Assembly (NCBI GenBank): GCA_032716605.1
Contig: CM064545.1
Location: 14,731,903 to 14,795,902 of the forward strand
DNA: 64,000 bases
DNA from: Paralithodes platypus
Taxonomy: Eukaryota; Arthropoda; Malacostraca; Decapoda; Lithodidae
Direction: 5' to 3'
In this document: in pieces, positions 62,215 through 64,000 of the stretch
Layout: every line of letters begins with the position of its first letter
How positions within the stretch are numbered: the first letter of the stretch is position 1
Made by a program: the position numbers and the translations under genes
Notes under the pieces: generated by a model
Told to the model about the DNA's origin: nothing
Database searches by the model: none
Seen by the model: only the letters and a program-made list of their open reading frames with translations

Positions 62215-63235
62215 GGGTAGGTTTCCTTCCGGCGGGTTTTTTCTCGGTTTCACCGTGAAAAAATCCTGGCCGAGAGCAGTGTTGGGCCACACGTGGTTGT
62301 TAACACTGGCTTGTATCCCCGGCGGGGGGGGTGTCTGTGGCTCTCCAGGACTGCGTCTCTGTGGGTGCCTGGTTTCAGGCCTCCTTTGATTCCCGGCGGG
62401 ATGGCTGTACCCATCCATATAAAACGGCGTCCTTGTGGACATACGTTTTAGGAGTTTTTCTACCTGGTTTTACGACAACCACATGAAAAAACCTAGCTGT
62501 TGTTTAGGCTTTCCTCCCCGGCGATCTTTTACAAAGAAGCGGGGACAGGAATTTATGGGGTTAACTTTTAAAACTTCTCACCCGGCGGGTGCACCTGGGT
62601 AGGGTGAGATGAACGACTTAGGTCTTCCAGTTAGTTAACCGATCCATTATAGTGATACTCTGTGTATCGCTGCCTTTACTATTTACGGCGATTGAAGGTT
62701 CAATTAGGTTAAATATCGATTCTCACACCCGGCGGGTGCTCCTAGGTGGAGGAATTAAGGAATTTTACAAAATTCATTTTAACCTATTTAATTTAGTGAT
62801 ACTATCAGGTATCGCCGCCTTCGATCTTACGGCGATCTTTTGGGACAATTCGTTAAACATTAGATCTCGTATCATCCTGCCCTGGGCTATTCTACTATAA
62901 TAATTCAAGGGCCGGCGTCTTTTTGGGGGGTTGCTTTGTTACAAAATTGAATCTTGAGACAGTCACCTCCTCCGAGAGACTATAAGTGCCATGCTGGACC
63001 ATTATATCAGAGGGTATTCTTCACTTTCTTTAGCAAAAGATTTGTTTAGACTTTACACCCCGCCGCGTAGCGAGATGTGTTAGTTGTGTCTTTGCATCTC
63101 GTTACCCGGCGGGTTATTAACACTGGTGTGCGATCATGTTGGATTACCCTTATGAGCATTAATTCCTGGAAATGTTCTTGTTTTTTCCAGAGCTGAGCTC
63201 CGGCGGACCAATACAGACCCGGCGGTAGTTTTCAC
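62215..63235 (+). repeat. Recurrent CCCGGCGGGT palindromes in the DIRS 3 leader
   Basis: Words of the form (A/C)CCGGCGGGT or close variants near 62229, 62319, 62391, 62580, 62727, 63104 and 63219. Two carry longer matching flanks (CACCCGGCGGGTGC at 62578 and 62725). Paired with GGCGATCTTTT and ATCGCCG words they could form a series of small hairpins. Confidence 0.6.
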
Positions 63236-63250
63236 CCACCAGTCTCTGTC

Positions 63251-64000
63251 ATGGCTACCGTGGCCCCAGTTTTTGCCCTGTGCATTACCCCTACTTGTGC
63301 TGGTATCCCTATTTTTGCACACACCCTTTGCATAAGGTGTGTTAAATGTCTAGACCGTTCAAGGGGTCTCTGGGTGATGCATAATTGTTCCTTTTGCTCT
63401 CAATTAGCTGTTAAAGTCCTTTGTGATAATGATAAGACCGCGGCGGTAGCGTTGAGAGAGGTTCGACAACAAATGTCGGCCTACACTACCATTGTCGCGC
63501 ATAAGTCACTTCAATGTGACAACGTCCCACTTTGGGATAGATTGCTGTCAGAACACCCTCCCCCTAAACGTTCCTCTAGAGTCACGAGTGTTAAGCCGAC
63601 GGAGACTAGTCAGGGTCCTGTATCGTCTGCGACTACAACTAAACGCCCGAGAGAGCCTACACCCCCGGCATCCACCTCCTCGTCGCGGACGAGATCTAGG
63701 TCAAGGTCACCTCTCAGACAACAGTCTTCTAGTCGGGCCTCTTCGCCGGAGAGTAAGAAGAGTAAGACGGAAGATTCCACCAGTGGTCACGGCGGAGATT
63801 CTTCCAGATCTAAGACTAGTTCGCGGTCACACCGCAGCCATAAATCCTCAAAAAAGGATTCACATCGGAAGTCCTCTCGACATTCCCCTAAGTCTAGTGC
63901 ATCTCATCGTACCTCTACACCTGACAGAGTTTGTGTTAGGGCCTCTGAGTCCAGTGCAGCGCCTGTCCCTAAAGAGGAGTTGCCAATTAATATTTTAACC
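63251..64000 (+). CDS. gag-like ORF1 of DIRS 3 (5' part)
   Basis: ATG at 63251 (MATVAPVFALCITPTCAG) and open for 250 codons to the window end. C-x2-C-x2-C-x12-C-x2-C (CIRCVKC..CSFC) at about residues 29-50, matching DIRS 2, then a helical segment (TAAVALREVRQQMSAY) and a long Ser/Arg/Lys-rich segment (SRTRSRSRSPLRQQSSSR, HRSHKSSKKDSHRKSSRH), probably nucleic-acid binding and disordered. The Cys pattern suggests zinc binding. An acceptor-like TTTTTTCCAG lies about 60 bp upstream of the ATG. No lesion in the visible part. Confidence 0.75.
   Translation, partial: MATVAPVFALCITPTCAGIPIFAHTLCIRCVKCLDRSRGLWVMHNCSFCSQLAVKVLCDNDKTAAVALREVRQQMSAYTTIVAHKSLQCDNVPLWDRLLSEHPPPKRSSRVTSVKPTETSQGPVSSATTTKRPREPTPPASTSSSRTRSRSRSPLRQQSSSRASSPESKKSKTEDSTSGHGGDSSRSKTSSRSHRSHKSSKKDSHRKSSRHSPKSSASHRTSTPDRVCVRASESSAAPVPKEELPINILT

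Larger units (their letters stand above)
61445..64000 (+). mobile_element. DIRS-like retrotransposon 3, 5' part (runs off the window)
   Basis: The leader shares blocks with DIRS 2 (CTCATTTGTTTACTCCAGGA-like, GGCTGGTTGCCCGCAGTG). It contains a series of CCCGGCGGGT palindromes and a segment CTTATGAGCATT.ATTCCTGG also found in DIRS 2 just before gag. The gag frame begins at 63251. RT and recombinase would lie beyond 64000. Confidence 0.7.

Overview
This window is eukaryotic repeat-rich DNA, most likely from an invertebrate such as a decapod crustacean (low to moderate confidence). The basis is the abundance of DIRS-like, RTE-like, Jockey-like and CR1/L2-like retroelements, piggyBac-like transposons, long microsatellites and frequent AGGCCTAGG words. 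I see no convincing single-copy host gene, no rRNA or genuine tRNA gene, and nothing prokaryotic. Almost every coding stretch belongs to a transposable element, and most are broken.

Layout. 1-2.4 kb has no gene. 2.4-9.4 kb holds three head-to-tail Helentron/HINE-like units, each built around a long GAT/AGT-rich array; the middle unit is opened by a hAT-type element and by three TTAA-flanked elements, one nested in another. 9.4-17.1 kb is a piggyBac-like transposon split by an RTE-like retrotransposon that is itself split by a terminal-inverted-repeat element. 17.1-18.6 kb is non-coding with a tandem duplication. 18.6-25.8 kb is a Jockey-like element split by an unassigned 5.8-kb inverted-repeat transposon, which received two further retrotransposons and a TA-flanked MITE. 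25.8-28.4 kb is a CR1/L2-like fragment split by a TA-flanked element that carries a tRNA-related SINE. 28.4-39.7 kb is a full-length RTE-like element (10-bp target duplication) containing a structurally complete 8-kb DIRS element. 39.7-42.1 kb has three piggyBac-derived MITEs around an unrecognised broken ORF. 42.3-45.3 kb has CR1/L2, foldback and Jockey-like fragments. 45.3-58.9 kb is a second DIRS-like element lacking a recognisable reverse transcriptase and interrupted by a Tigger-like element, which contains a 4.4-kb piggyBac. 59-61.2 kb has an RTE tail, a MITE and a third piggyBac end. 61.4-64 kb is the start of a third DIRS-like element whose gag ORF runs off the window.

Three results stand out. 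First, five frameshifts, in five different elements, are each exactly explained by a 5-bp insertion of the form TA-NNN-TA (NNN = CAG, CAG, CAG, CTG, CCG). This is what excision of TA-specific DNA transposons should leave, and element families with CAG or CCG ends lie in this same window. Second, the DIRS element at 28.9-37.0 kb has an adenine-poor sense strand, and many conserved Asp/Tyr/Glu codons, including the catalytic aspartates, read as if A had become C. Third, related or identical elements elsewhere in the window serve as natural empty-site controls, so several insertions can be dated relative to each other.
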